DNA of 64,000 nt from VAZQ01 sp963827585 (GCA_963827585.1 CAWHCK010000046.1:186001-250000), one strand, 5' to 3'; counted from the stretch's first letter, positions 25,331 through 35,252 are shown. Numbers and translations are program-made. The notes: a model not told the origin generated them from the letters alone.

Positions 25331-25434
25331 ACCGGATCGCGGAGCGAGGAACCGTGATCTCGTTCATGGGCGGGGAACAGGTTTATATCGTCGTGAACGA
25401 GCAACCTGAGGAAATAATTAAGCCGAAGTCATAG
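25237..25434 (+). CDS. 65-residue orphan (MASWIKCTNT)
   Basis: CGGAGGCAACA precedes the ATG. The protein has a beta-rich look: WIKCTNTKHEAVYINLDNAV, VTRNDVADRIAERGTV, ISFMGGEQVYIVVNEQ. A single cysteine at residue 7. A reversed, frameshifted partial copy at 27262-27332 shows the first codons and the ribosome-binding region. Function unknown. Confidence 0.65.
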   Translation: MASWIKCTNTKHEAVYINLDNAVTVTRNDVADRIAERGTVISFMGGEQVYIVVNEQPEEIIKPKS

Positions 25435-25609
25435 CCGACAGAAAATTTAGACCAAGGCGCGAAAATCTCGGTCGTGAACTCATAAAGCGGAGATTGGAAG
25501 CGTCCGCTTTGGGCTCGTAAGCGGCCTTCGTTCTTGTGCCACACATCTCGCAGAAGTGGAATCCTGAGCGGGAACTGGCGTGATCACTATCACCAATGCG
25601 ATAGCAATA

Positions 25610-25950
25610 TTTGCTGCATTGCAGGACGCTGCTTCTTCGGCAGCTCGGCGACCATCACATCGTGGTAATGAACCGACCCGCGATGGAGGCCGCGTCCTGC
25701 AGCGCGGTCCGCACGAGCTTGGTCGGGTCGATGATGCCCTTGGAGATGAGATTGCCGTACCTCGCCCGCCTGCGCGTCATAGCCGTAGGCGTAGGCGTCC
25801 TTCTCCAGGATCGTGCCGACCACGATCGAGCCGTCCTCGCCGGCTTTGATGGCGATCTGGCGTGCGGGCCGGGAGATTGCCTTGCGGACGATCTCGCCGC
25901 CGGTCTTCTGGTCGTCGTTGTGGGTGCGGACTTCTTGAGGATTGCTTTGA
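25610..25950 (-). pseudogene. groEL C-terminal fragment
   Basis: The minus strand reads RTHNDDQKTGGEIVRKAIS, QIAIKAGEDGSIVVG and ILEKDAYAYGYDAQAGE, then in another frame the IDPTKLVR-type region and LPKKQRPAMQ. This corresponds to the last 110 codons of the groEL at 31166-32807. Frame changes and the missing first four fifths make it non-functional. Confidence 0.85.
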
Positions 25951-26119
25951 CCGACGTAGTGGGGAAAGAGACGATTCAGGCGATGATCCTCTGTAGAGCA
26001 AGCCCTAATACAGGTACGACTCCACGCGGTTCGCGCTAATGGCAAGAAGATGCTCGACGCCTAATTTCCTCGATCTGCCATTGTGCTTTACGCCCTAGCA
26101 CCCCACATGGACAGGTACA

Positions 26120-26300
26120 GGCAAGCAATGGTTTGCCCGAGAGCTGCCCAAAATCGGCGACGTACCGAAGTCCCCGTTTTCTCCACTGGCAGCGCTGGTG
26201 CCGTCGGCAGGCACAATAACACTTAAAATTGAGCTGCGTTTGGCGCGGGTGCCATGAGCATCCGCCGCCTTCGTACCTCCGCGCGCTGCTTGCGGCGCGC
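26120..26300 (+). ncRNA. candidate structured leader RNA, copy B
   Basis: Hairpin 1 is at 26120-26137 (GGCAAGC with GTTTGCC, a G-T pair replacing G-C). Hairpin 2 is at 26153-26178, loop CGTACCGAAG. Hairpin 3 is at 26198-26214 (GTGCC with GGCAC). Hairpin 4 is at 26245-26265 (GCGGGTGC with GCATCCGC). Hairpin 5 is at 26281-26300 (GCGCGC with GCGCGC). A pyrimidine tract follows, and the start codon at 26329 is 28 nt away. The distance from hairpin 1 to the end of hairpin 3 is 95 nt here and in copy C, 98 nt in copy A. Confidence 0.5.
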
Positions 26301-26328
26301 GTCTCTCTCTCATCGAAAGGCAAAAGCC

Positions 26329-26700
26329 ATGCAAGTTCCCTCAATCCTGCAGGCTGGGTCCTTGACCCGTCTTCTGCTAGGGATAGCCCTCGGCGCCGCC
26401 GCGACGATGGTTATTGGTTTTTGCTGGGGCGGATGGACGCTCGGAAGCACCGCGGAGCAAATGGCGGAGAACCGTGCCAACGCTGCCGTCGTGGCGGTAC
26501 TCGCGCCGATCTGCGTCGCCAAGTTCCAACACCAGGAAGATGCGGCTGCGAAGTTGGTCGAGTTCAAGAAGATCATTTCGTGGAATCAAGCCTCCTTCGT
26601 CGCAGCCCAAGGTTGGGCAACGATGCCGGGGGCGGGTGCACCCAAGACCTGGGCCGTGGCTCGGGCTTGTGCGGAGATGCTCGGTAGGCAGCGTGGCTGA
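26329..26700 (+). CDS. small membrane-anchored orphan protein (WGGWTLGSTA family)
   Basis: 123 residues, starting MQVPSILQAGSLTRLLLG. The membrane helix contains TMVIGFCWGGWTLGSTAEQ; the soluble part has VVAVLAPICVAKFQ and the tail VARACAEMLGRQRG. ATCGAAAGGCAAAAGCC precedes the ATG. Unlike the other members it is preceded by the five-hairpin leader rather than the CGCTC hairpin. Function unknown. Confidence 0.75.
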   Translation: MQVPSILQAGSLTRLLLGIALGAAATMVIGFCWGGWTLGSTAEQMAENRANAAVVAVLAPICVAKFQHQEDAAAKLVEFKKIISWNQASFVAAQGWATMPGAGAPKTWAVARACAEMLGRQRG

Positions 26701-26766
26701 CATCGGGACAGCTCAACAAATTGGCGCAAGTCCGCGTGCTGCCATTGAGCAGCGGCGCGGCATATA

Positions 26767-26964
26767 ATGGAGGCCACCGATGGCTCGATACCGGCAAGTG
26801 CCCCCACTAATTTTGAGATTCCGGCACTCGTCTCGGTATGCGGGCTCCTGGTCGTTGCCGCACTGACCAAGGGCGGCTATCCGCTATTGGCCGCCAGCGG
26901 GATGATTTGCCTCTACGTGCTCTATTATGTGCTGCATGCGTTCCAAAGGAGGAGCGCGCCATGA
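26767..26964 (+). CDS. 65-residue two-helix membrane protein
   Basis: A polar head (MEATDGSIPASAPTNFEIP) is followed by two hydrophobic stretches, LVSVCGLLVVAAL and LLAASGMICLYVLYYVLH, and a basic tail (FQRRSAP). Its stop overlaps the start of the next gene (ATGA), so the two are translationally coupled. Confidence 0.6.
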   Translation: MEATDGSIPASAPTNFEIPALVSVCGLLVVAALTKGGYPLLAASGMICLYVLYYVLHAFQRRSAP

Positions 26965-27194
26965 CTGACACCGCATATGTGCAGCAACTTCGAAAAACGA
27001 TCTCTGGCGAATTTTATTTCGGGGCAATGTGCCGTGAGACTAGGCGACGGATTGCGATCTCGACCGATACGAGTAGAGGGAAGCAGAGATATTCGCAGTC
27101 GGGCGAGACGATAGTGTCCTGTAATCATTGTCATAAGACTCATCGGTTCGACAACCGCGATATATTCTCTTTTCCGCAAGTCGGATGGGACTGA
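26961..27194 (+). CDS. 77-residue orphan with CNHCHKTH metal-site motif
   Basis: MTDTAYVQQLRKTISGEFYF opens the protein; an early cysteine (GAMCRETRR) and a later CNHCHKTHRFD suggest a metal site. GGAGGAGCGCGCC, inside the preceding gene, is the ribosome-binding site. Coupled to the two-helix membrane gene by a 4-base overlap, so the products may work together. Confidence 0.6.
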   Translation: MTDTAYVQQLRKTISGEFYFGAMCRETRRRIAISTDTSRGKQRYSQSGETIVSCNHCHKTHRFDNRDIFSFPQVGWD

Positions 27195-27261
27195 TCATCT
27201 CTCGTTAGCGATCCATTTTGAGTGCTCGGCGGATACCCCTGAACGCTCCGTGTCACAGTTA

Positions 27262-27405
27262 CCGCGTTATCGAGGGTTGACGTAAACAACTTCACGCTTC
27301 GTATTGGTGCACTTAATCCAGGTCGCCATTCTTGCCTTCCAAATCAATCTAAATCCGACACGTCGGCAGAGTATGCCCGAATCGAATCCTCGATGCACAC
27401 AGCCG
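27262..27405 (-). pseudogene. partial copy of the MASWIKCTNT gene
   Basis: On minus the frame opens MATWIKCTNTKREVVYVN and then shifts because of one extra C, reaching a stop at once. It forms the right arm of the inverted repeat. Confidence 0.7.
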
Positions 27406-27419
27406 CCGCGCCGCGCGAT

Positions 27420-27815
27420 GTTCACTCTCTTGGTTCTGTAAGGCTCGGGGTCACTTTACCGCCCGGAGCGGGGACGGGCATTTGCACTCCCGGCGGTCGC
27501 ACGGTGTCAGACTCGCTAAAGCGATCGCGAATGGGCGCGCCGAATTTTTCGGGAATTGCTGTGTGGTGCGGGAAAAGTGCGGACCATTGCTCCTCCGCTA
27601 GCTCAGCTGCTCTCGCGTGGACGGCCAAACCGAAAAAGATGGCGGCCGAGCCGAGAAAGATCACAACCGCACAAGCCGCAATTTTTTTCATGACCGGTGG
27701 TCCCATGTGCAGGCGGGAGCATGATCGGTCTCTCAGGCACCAGCGCCTGGATTCAATTGCCGGTGATTAAAAGAAGATGGGGTGCCGCGGAGAATCAACA
27801 AGTGGGCGTACTGAA
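27420..27815. repeat. duplicated block, copy 2 (partner 17680-18075)
   Basis: Same content and orientation as 17680-18075. Its end overlaps the last 15 codons of the next gene (27767-28099), so that gene has taken its C-terminus from the repeat. Confidence 0.7.
27422..27691 (-). CDS. exported orphan protein, copy 2
   Basis: 89 residues from MKKIAACAVVIFLG. A signal peptide ending AVHARAA precedes FPHHTAIPEKFGAPIRDRF and GVQMPVPAPG. It is a paralogue of 17680-17949, both inside a duplicated block that includes the upstream region. Periplasmic; function unknown. Confidence 0.7.
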   Translation of the reverse strand: MKKIAACAVVIFLGSAAIFFGLAVHARAAELAEEQWSALFPHHTAIPEKFGAPIRDRFSESDTVRPPGVQMPVPAPGGKVTPSLTEPRE

Positions 27816-28099
27816 CATTGCGCGAAGCGTCGTCCGGCCTCATCGGCTCGCCGGCCCAATTCCTGCGCATTAAACGCTTGGCGACCTCGATCGAACGCTC
27901 CAAGCAGCAGCCATCTTCCAGTGTCTCGCTCAGCCATCTCGCGAACCGTGATCGGAAGTTCCGCGAGGATGGCCTTCATATCGTCGAGATTGCTTTCGGG
28001 CCGCAGATCCTCTGGCAATCGCTGGAGTTCATCCAGCGCATAGATAAGCGCCTGCGCCATAATGAACTCATCTCGGTGAGTGATCGCGCGCTTGAACAT
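27767..28099 (-). CDS. 110-residue helical orphan
   Basis: MFKRAITHRDEFIMAQALIY, then DELQRLPEDLRPESNLDDM and FDRGRQAFNAQELGRRA predict a soluble helical protein. AAAGGAACACAAG precedes the ATG. The last residues (RPLVDSPRHPIFF) come from the duplicated block; the comparable position near 18050 reads LLVSSPRHPMFL. Confidence 0.6.
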   Translation of the reverse strand: MFKRAITHRDEFIMAQALIYALDELQRLPEDLRPESNLDDMKAILAELPITVREMAERDTGRWLLLGAFDRGRQAFNAQELGRRADEAGRRFAQCSVRPLVDSPRHPIFF

Positions 28100-28237
28100 C
28101 TTGTGTTCCTTTCGTTGGCCTGCATTGAGGCGTCGACTTTGTCGGACGGCGGGTCACGCGTTTGGCGCCAAGATGGGACTCTGGTTCTCTTCGGCGGCCA
28201 CGCCGTGTGATGATGTCGGTCTGGGCCGCTTGTCGGA

Positions 28238-28726
28238 CTAGGTCCTCTTCCAGGCTTCGGTGCCTTTGGAACCCCGGTCCGTGCGCCGCGAGGACTTGCC
28301 GGAGAGCGAGCCATCCGGATTGATGCTCATCACCAAGATGACGGTTCGGCCCCTGGTCGAACTGGCCACAGCCAGAACGTTGCCGATAACTTGGCCAACG
28401 CCGACATTCTTGCCGTTGTCCCATGCCAACTCGAGGGCACCGGATGGGGCCAAGGCGATATCGAGCACGCCGGCGCCGACGTAAGGCTCGCCTCCGGGGT
28501 CGGTGCCGGTCACCACATAGGAGCCGATGAGACCGAGCCTCAACTCTTTGAGCGGCAGCTTCTTCATGTCGCTTATTTCGAAAGCGGGCAAGTCTTCGAC
28601 CGCTGCGGTGATCGTCGCGAATGTGGCCGACAATGCCCATCCGGCTACAGCACCTGCCGTGAGCAGAGCCGCCACGACAACCACATTCTTGCGCGGCCCG
28701 ACCAGAGCAGTGATGAGCGTTTTCAT
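28238..28726 (-). CDS. membrane-anchored or exported orphan protein
   Basis: 162 residues. The N-terminal hydrophobic segment (VVVVAALLTAGAVAGWALSA) acts as a signal anchor. The outer domain is beta-rich (LIGSYVVTGTDPGGEPYVGA, ILVMSINPDGSLSG). Probably periplasmic; no family recognised. Confidence 0.6.
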   Translation of the reverse strand: MKTLITALVGPRKNVVVVAALLTAGAVAGWALSATFATITAAVEDLPAFEISDMKKLPLKELRLGLIGSYVVTGTDPGGEPYVGAGVLDIALAPSGALELAWDNGKNVGVGQVIGNVLAVASSTRGRTVILVMSINPDGSLSGKSSRRTDRGSKGTEAWKRT

Positions 28727-29129
28727 GTTGCAAATCCCTTATAACAAATGTTGTCTGTAAGCCTGCATCAGGGGGGAAGGCCGAGGGAGCAGCGCTTGTA
28801 CACTGCTAGTTGTGCACTGGCGTATCGGGTCAGTGTGAAGTAGTTCACAGTCCGTGAAATGATTTCCTTGAGTGGTTAAAGCCAATGACGGGTCGGGAAA
28901 TTACGCGCTGATCTGATCCGATGATGGCTTGGGCCAGTAGTGAGGCCAGTTTTGAACCGGGCAAACAAACTCAAATTTGCGAAGGATCGGGGTGAGCAAT
29001 TTTATACAGACACAATTCGGCCATCGGCCTAAGGCTGATTTAGAGTCCGGTTTGAACGCCGCAAGTTTCTTGAAGCTCATCAGTTGCCAGCTCGAGGAGA
29101 CATCTCGCGGGATTAAGTAGGACACCACC
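28727..29129. other. 400-base intergenic region
   Basis: It lies between divergent genes and should carry both promoters. No repeat or gene was recognised. Confidence 0.4.
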
Positions 29130-29294
29130 ATGTCGCTCGGCCTCATCCTCGTTATCATTCTCATAATCTTCTTGCTCGGTGGATTCAGTGGCCGCTTCGG
29201 CGGCTATGGGTACGGGTATGGTCACGGTGGCGTCGGGCTCATCGGCATCCTCGTGATCATCCTTGTCGTTCTGCTTCTCACCGGACGGATTTAG
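29130..29294 (+). CDS. DUF3309-like small membrane protein
   Basis: 54 residues. Two hydrophobic helices (MSLGLILVIILIIFLLGG and LIGILVIILVVLLLTGRI) flank a Gly/Tyr-rich loop (GYGYGYGHGG). This layout matches the DUF3309 family of tiny proteobacterial envelope proteins. The following 180 bases include a possible GTG-started frame (29311-29472) that is not secure. Confidence 0.7.
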   Translation: MSLGLILVIILIIFLLGGFSGRFGGYGYGYGHGGVGLIGILVIILVVLLLTGRI

Positions 29295-29486
29295 GAGGCG
29301 AACAGCTGGAAGTGTGGAGACCGGCTGCGCCGGACGCTGGGAAATACCGCGAGGAGAGCGAGCACATCCGTTCGTGGATGTTCTATTATCCGACATCACA
29401 GAAAGGGGTGAGGTGCTCGACCTGAGCGAGCTGGTGCGTGAACCGCCGCTTCCCTCGTTCCAACGGAGGTAGTGGAACTGGCGACC

Positions 29487-29687
29487 TTAACGGGGCTTGC
29501 GCAGATAGTCATCGACCGCCTCCGAAATGAGATCGCTGATCCGGCGGTTGGTGTCGGAGCAATTCTGCCTGATGAGCGCGAGCTTGTCGGGGCGGAGATA
29601 GACCGTCGCGCTCACCAAATTTGCGCGGGCCTCCGGCCTCTTTCTGCTTGCGAGCCGAGGACCTTTGGCGACGGCTGGTGTTTCCAA
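29487..29687 (-). CDS. ribbon-helix-helix DNA-binding protein
   Basis: 66 residues. A basic N-terminal arm precedes the ribbon-helix-helix fold (SATVYLRPDKLALIRQ, then NRRISDLISEAVDDYL). This is typical of CopG/antitoxin-like repressors that bind DNA as dimers. No toxin gene is beside it. A remnant of its last 16 codons is at 35327-35376. Confidence 0.7.
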   Translation of the reverse strand: METPAVAKGPRLASRKRPEARANLVSATVYLRPDKLALIRQNCSDTNRRISDLISEAVDDYLRKPR

Positions 29688-30018
29688 AATGGGATGCGAC
29701 GCCGGCTACTTTTTCTGTCCGGTTCGAAGGCGCCGCGACTGATGATCTTCGCGTCAGAAACATGGTCCGACATGGTCCGCACATGGGAAGATTTGAGCGG
29801 CGACGAGCCAGCCCGAGATTGGTCGCGCACCGCGATTGTACACGTACAATACTTTGCGTAATCTGCCTGTCGAAAGAAAAGCGACAGAATTATTTACGTT
29901 TATGAAAATATTTGTGCCGCTGCAGGGTAGTTTTGGTGCGCTTCGATGTTATATAACTTTCGTCGTTTGAATGATGAACATTCAAAAGATTGTTTGTCTC
30001 TATTTTAGAGGTACTTAC
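29688..30018. other. intergenic region ahead of the CsbD-like gene
   Basis: The right part is AT-rich (about 29870-30010) compared with its surroundings and should carry the promoter of the CsbD-like gene. No gene seen. Confidence 0.4.
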
Positions 30019-30249
30019 ATGACCAACGTGGCTTCGAATACACCCGCCGCGAAACCCGAGACCGCCGCCGAAACCAGGCAGATCGTTCTCAAGGAAGTCG
30101 GGGCGAAGTGGAGCAAGTTCTCCGAGCAAGATTTGTCCGCGCTCAAGGGCAAGGACGATATTGTGACCCAGGTCGTGGCCAAGTACAGCCTCGACAAGGC
30201 TCAGGCTCAGCGCGACGTTGATGCTCTGTTGAAGGGCCGCCAGATCTGA
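30019..30249 (+). CDS. CsbD-like stress protein
   Basis: 76 residues. After a polar head, KWSKFSEQDLSALKGKDD and VAKYSLDKAQAQRDVDALL match the CsbD pattern (W-x-K-F, D-L-x-x-L-x-G, then Y-x-x-x-K-A-Q-A). The family is induced by general stress in many bacteria, with no known activity. A terminator follows. Confidence 0.75.
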   Translation: MTNVASNTPAAKPETAAETRQIVLKEVGAKWSKFSEQDLSALKGKDDIVTQVVAKYSLDKAQAQRDVDALLKGRQI

Positions 30250-30271
30250 CGCGGGCCTCATCCATGAAAAC

Positions 30272-30299
30272 CCGAGATCGCCTTTTGGGGCGGTCTCGG
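30272..30299 (+). terminator. terminator of the CsbD-like gene
   Basis: CCGAGATCGCC and GGCGGTCTCGG pair with one G-T around TTTTGG. Confidence 0.7.
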
Positions 30300-30344
30300 T
30301 CCTTCACCTTCCAGCAGGCAAGTTCGATGTTGGCGGAGGCCTGA

Positions 30345-30647
30345 ATGGCTACGTTCGATTACAGCCCCGTGGCTGAGCTGTTTTCCACCAGGAGCGAGGC
30401 GGAGCTGTTCCCCGCCAGGAGCCGAAGGCTCAGGCGAGAACCTGTTGGGTACGGACGATTTGCCCACGCCGCGGATGCCATCCGTTTCGCAATCGAAGAG
30501 CTTCCGCCCGAGCTTCTTCCGGACGCCTGTCTGGAGGTCGATGAGGAGATATTCGACCGCGACGGAATTCGCCGATTGTACGAAAGCGACGAGTATCCGC
30601 TGGTTAGGCGCGCAACGACTGGTACGCGCACGACAGACGTTAAATGA
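30345..30647 (+). CDS. 100-residue orphan upstream of groES
   Basis: Soluble, acidic protein: FAHAADAIRFAIEELPPE, then CLEVDEEIFDRDGIRRLYE. Similar proteins are recalled near chaperonin operons of Bradyrhizobium. It ends 26 bases before groES and is likely co-transcribed with it. Function unknown. Confidence 0.65.
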   Translation: MATFDYSPVAELFSTRSEAELFPARSRRLRREPVGYGRFAHAADAIRFAIEELPPELLPDACLEVDEEIFDRDGIRRLYESDEYPLVRRATTGTRTTDVK

Positions 30648-30672
30648 TTCGTCAGAGCTCAAGGAGATACCG

Positions 30673-30987
30673 ATGAAATTCCGCCCACTGCACGATCGTG
30701 TTGTCGTCAAGCGCATCGATGCCGAGGAGAAGTCGGCCGGCGGCATCATCATCCCCGACACCGCCAAGGAAAAGCCGTCGCAGGGCGAGGTCACCGCAGT
30801 CGGCCCGGGTGGCCGCGACGAGGCGGGGAAACTCATCCCCATCGACCTCAAGGTCGGCGACCGCGTGCTGTTCGGCAAATGGTCCGGCACCGAGGTGAAG
30901 ATCGACAACGTCGAGCTCCTGATCATGAAGGAGAGCGACATCATGGGCGTCCTTGATGAGCCCATAGCCAAGAAGAAGGCCGCCTAA
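30673..30987 (+). CDS. groES: co-chaperonin GroES
   Basis: 104 residues, the standard length. The N-terminal MKFRPLHDRVVVKRI, the mobile loop (KSAGGIIIPDTAKEKP), GEVTAVGPGG and GDRVLFGKWSGTEV are all present. It caps GroEL during folding. AAGGAGATACCG precedes the ATG. No CIRCE operator (TTAGCACTC type) was found in the upstream DNA. Confidence 0.97.
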   Translation: MKFRPLHDRVVVKRIDAEEKSAGGIIIPDTAKEKPSQGEVTAVGPGGRDEAGKLIPIDLKVGDRVLFGKWSGTEVKIDNVELLIMKESDIMGVLDEPIAKKKAA

Positions 30988-31165
30988 CTGGCGAACATCC
31001 TCGTCCTGAGGAGGCCGCAAGCAGACGAGTCTACGCAGTCTGCGTGTAATCGACTGCGGTGGCAGCCTCGAAGGACGAGGAGCGAAAACTGATCGGCCTC
31101 AGCCTTCGAGTCGCAGCCGTCGGCCGCTCCTGAGGATGAGGTTCAACGGCTGAAAGGACATCACC

Positions 31166-32807
<1,642 letters not shown>

Positions 32808-32817
32808 CCGGTTGGAA

Positions 32818-32851
32818 CGACGAAGGCTCGGGCACGCCCGGGCCTTCGTCG
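32818..32851 (+). terminator. groESL terminator
   Basis: CGACGAAGGCTCGGGC and GCCCGGGCCTTCGTCG pair around AC, just after the groEL stop. Confidence 0.8.
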
Positions 32852-33063
32852 AAAGCGACACTCGCAGTCCTCTCATCCGACACACCCTGAAACAGCCGCC
32901 TCGCGGTACTCATGTCTGCTTCGGGGTCAAACGGCGAAAAACTCGCAATGACGAGCATGGATTGCATTTTGAAGGAATTGATGTCGATGGCCGTCGCATC
33001 GATAGGATTTTGACAACGCGCTTGTGCGAACGGCGCAGATACGCGAGGGCGTGAGGCGCTAAG

Positions 33064-33160
33064 GTCCGCGAGGGGTCAAACCCGGTAAGGCTCAGGGCGA
33101 GCAAATGCTTTCCGGTTTGCCTCGAAAGCGGACGACCTGCCGCATGAGTACACGCCCTAG
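33064..33160. repeat. dispersed repeat R2, copy 2
   Basis: Matches 11815-11917 over nearly its full length; a shorter copy is at 42022-42061. Confidence 0.65.
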
Positions 33161-33212
33161 TAACGAGGGGCATGACCGGCTTCCGGCAGCGACCAGATGA
33201 TCTGCTGCCGGC

Positions 33213-33520
33213 TCAAAGTTCCTGTCTGGTCGGCCTGAACAAAATTTCGTTCACGTCCACGTCCTCCGGCTGGCTGATGGCGAAGGTAACTGCCCTCGCG
33301 AACGACTTGGCAGGAACCGCCACCTCCGCATAGAACTTGCGAATTCTCTCGGCGGCGTCCGGATCGGTTACGCTGTTCGGCAGCTCCGTGGCGACCGTGC
33401 CCGGTGAGATCACCGTCGTTCGAATGTCGTAGGGCTTCACTTCCTGGCGCAGCCCTTCGGAGAGCGCCCGCACCGCATGCTTGGTTGCCGCTGACACGCC
33501 CTTCTCTGGCAAGCGGGACC
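33213..33520 (-). pseudogene. short-chain dehydrogenase, C-terminal fragment
   Basis: From SAATKHAVRALSEGLRQEV onward this is the second half of an SDR. TTVISPGTVATELP follows the catalytic helix, and it ends ILFRPTRQEL. The Rossmann half and the catalytic tyrosine are missing; the frame begins at the junction with the repeat shared with 1165-1375. Not expected to be active. Confidence 0.8.
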
Positions 33521-33529
33521 AGAACTGGT

Positions 33530-33755
33530 CTCCCCCTTCCGGCGTCGTGGGTTGTATCGATCGGTCGATGACCAACGCATATGGGGACGATCACGCCAAT
33601 AGCGAAATCAGCAGTTAGAACATCCATCCGTCAGGGCGACCCCTGCAGCAGCTCCGCCGAGGCGGCCCCAGCGGCTCGATTGCACACGAACCGCTTCCGA
33701 GGACTTACCGCCATCTCTCTCCAATTGGCGAGCTGGCGCTAACGCTAAGAAGGTG
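33530..33755. repeat. duplicated flank, copy C (partner 1165-1375)
   Basis: Same orientation and order of shared phrases as 1165-1375; leads into structured leader copy C. Confidence 0.65.
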
Positions 33756-33819
33756 CTCAGCGTTTAATTTCTCGACCAGCCCTTGTGCTTTACGTCCGAC
33801 ATCCCACCTAATAGATACA

Positions 33820-33992
33820 GGCAAGCAACGGCTTGCCCGAGAGCAGCCCAAAAAACGGAGACGTACCGAATTCTCCGTTCCTACAGTGGCAGCGCTGGTG
33901 CCGTCGGCAGGCACAATAAACTCAAATAGAGTTATGTTCGGCGCGGTGCCATCGAGCACCCACTTGCGTCTGCGCGCCCCGAGCAGCGCGCA
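33820..33992 (+). ncRNA. candidate structured leader RNA, copy C
   Basis: Best-paired copy. Hairpin 1 is at 33820-33837 (GGCAAGC with GCTTGCC). Hairpin 2 is at 33854-33879 (AACGGAGA with TCTCCGTT, loop CGTACCGAAT). Hairpin 3 is at 33898-33914 (GTGCC with GGCAC). Hairpin 4 is at 33945-33960 (GGTGC with GCACC). Hairpin 5 is at 33971-33992 (TGCGCGC with GCGCGCA). The start codon at 34047 follows 54 nt later. Confidence 0.55.
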
Positions 33993-34046
33993 AGGCCCGC
34001 TATTCTCCGAACTCCAAATTTGGACATTCGGCAAAGAGACAAAGAA

Positions 34047-34211
34047 ATGGAAGCGCACTTGCCCAGCTTGGATCAGTTACGCAACAACGCCGCTGAGTGC
34101 ATTCGATTGGCCGAGGGAGCCCGCACTTCGGCACATAAATCGTTTTTCATCGAAATGGCCGACCGGTGGCTTACGCTCGCCGAGCGTGCCCAGAAGACGC
34201 AAGAAAGATAA
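34047..34211 (+). CDS. 54-residue helical orphan
   Basis: MEAHLPSLDQLRNNAAECIR and FFIEMADRWLTLAERAQK show the two-helix pattern shared with the products at 18382, 22719 and 55353. A TTG at 34020 would add nine residues. It follows structured leader copy C. Confidence 0.65.
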   Translation: MEAHLPSLDQLRNNAAECIRLAEGARTSAHKSFFIEMADRWLTLAERAQKTQER

Positions 34212-34247
34212 CTAAAAGAGTTCAGGCCAATGGGCGCGGAGACCGAG

Positions 34248-34500
34248 ATGGTCGTCTATCCTTTAGAATTTTATCGACACTCCGAACGGCGGTGGAAGCA
34301 TCGTTTCAAAGCCTCTACGCGATCCCAGCGCGATGATGCGTCTACAAACCGCGGCAACGAATTTTCCAAACTGCTGCCTCCCCGTCAGTCAGACCATTGG
34401 TGTCAAGGTACCTTCCCGGATGCGTCGTGAGAGCATCATTGGCTGTGCAAGACTTGTGAGTTTAGTTGGACCGAGTGGTTTTCATCCGTTGTTGGTTTAA
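34248..34500 (+). pseudogene. degraded copy of the two-CxxC orphan
   Basis: Starts MVVYPLEFYRHSERRWK like the intact gene at 1905-2159. It then loses two bases near the first cysteine pair (GAATTTTCC against GAATGTTGTCC) and gains one near GTCGTGAGAGC. The end again matches (TTGTTGGTT then stop). Confidence 0.75.
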
Positions 34501-34633
34501 GAAAGGCGAGCGAAAGACCGTGAGAGCAATGGCCCGCCTAGCCAGCGGTTCCTGATCTCAGTACGTGACTCAGACGTTTTTGGTTGGGGTTGAGTGCGTC
34601 AAAAAGAGTGGTCATGGGCTCGGAGGGTGCAAG

Positions 34634-34723
34634 ATGTGGCTCTCGCTGTTCACCGTCTGCCTCGCCATTGCAATCTGCTTAGCCGTCGCAGCGACCATCA
34701 GTGCCATCAATAATCAAGGGTGA
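34634..34723 (+). CDS. 29-residue membrane microprotein
   Basis: CGGAGGGTGCAAG precedes the ATG. MWLSLFTVCLAIAICLAVAA gives one hydrophobic helix; the tail is polar. It resembles the MWFYVQMW family at 1669 and 23252 (MW start, AICL in the helix), and like the 1669 gene it lies about 1 kb or less after a structured leader copy. Confidence 0.55.
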   Translation: MWLSLFTVCLAIAICLAVAATISAINNQG

Positions 34724-34770
34724 GTCATTCCCCGGCTGATCACCCTTTCGTTAAGTCGCAGGAGGTGAGC

Positions 34771-34980
34771 ATGGGCAAACTAACGGCCGAGCAGAAAGTG
34801 CGCGAGTACAATCGCGGACAAAAAGCCGCAAGTGAAGGTCGCTCACGTTCCTGGAGTGAGCCTTGGGCGTATCCATTCGAATCCGATCAACATTATGAAG
34901 AACGCAGAGAGGCGTTCAACCAGGGCTATGGAATAATCGACGCCACGCCCATGTCTGTCCGGCGATCTCCTTCGCAATAA
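34771..34980 (+). CDS. 69-residue orphan with ideal ribosome-binding site
   Basis: AGGAGGTGAGC before the ATG is close to ideal. The protein is hydrophilic: MGKLTAEQKVREYNRGQKAA, then SWSEPWAYPFESDQHYEERR. No motif recognised. Confidence 0.6.
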   Translation: MGKLTAEQKVREYNRGQKAASEGRSRSWSEPWAYPFESDQHYEERREAFNQGYGIIDATPMSVRRSPSQ

Positions 34981-35030
34981 CGATGAAGCCGCCAGGGTGC
35001 AGGCGCCGAACGTGGTGGACAGCGGCCCAA

Positions 35031-35252
35031 AGGCTTCAACGGAACAAATTCCGGCAGGCCGCCGATGCTCCGGCAACGGCTGGGCGACATTCCCCGGAAC
35101 GACCGCGCCCGACCGCGTCGCTCAAGCGTGTGAGCTGGAGGGCATCGGCCGGCTCACGCTGCTTCAGAGCCTCAGCTCAGTACGGCTGGTGCTGTGGGAC
35201 GAAGACCAAAAGCGTCTCGTCTCATTCCGCGAGCTGCGCCGGCAATTTCCTT
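35031..35252 (+). pseudogene. collapsed copy of the small membrane gene plus desaturase
   Basis: Bases 35031-35132 match the last part of the 14016-14381 gene (FRQAADAP, then GWATFPG and APDRVAQAC) with an internal deletion. From 35133 the sequence switches to the last 40 codons of the desaturase (GIGRLTLLQSL, LVLWDEDQKRLVSFRE). Order and orientation match 14016-15529, so this is a remnant of a two-gene duplication with about 1.1 kb deleted. Confidence 0.8.

Noticed and set aside
30250..30672. CIRCE operator for groES
   Set aside because: No TTAGCACTC/GAGTGCTAA pair was found between the CsbD-like gene and groES.
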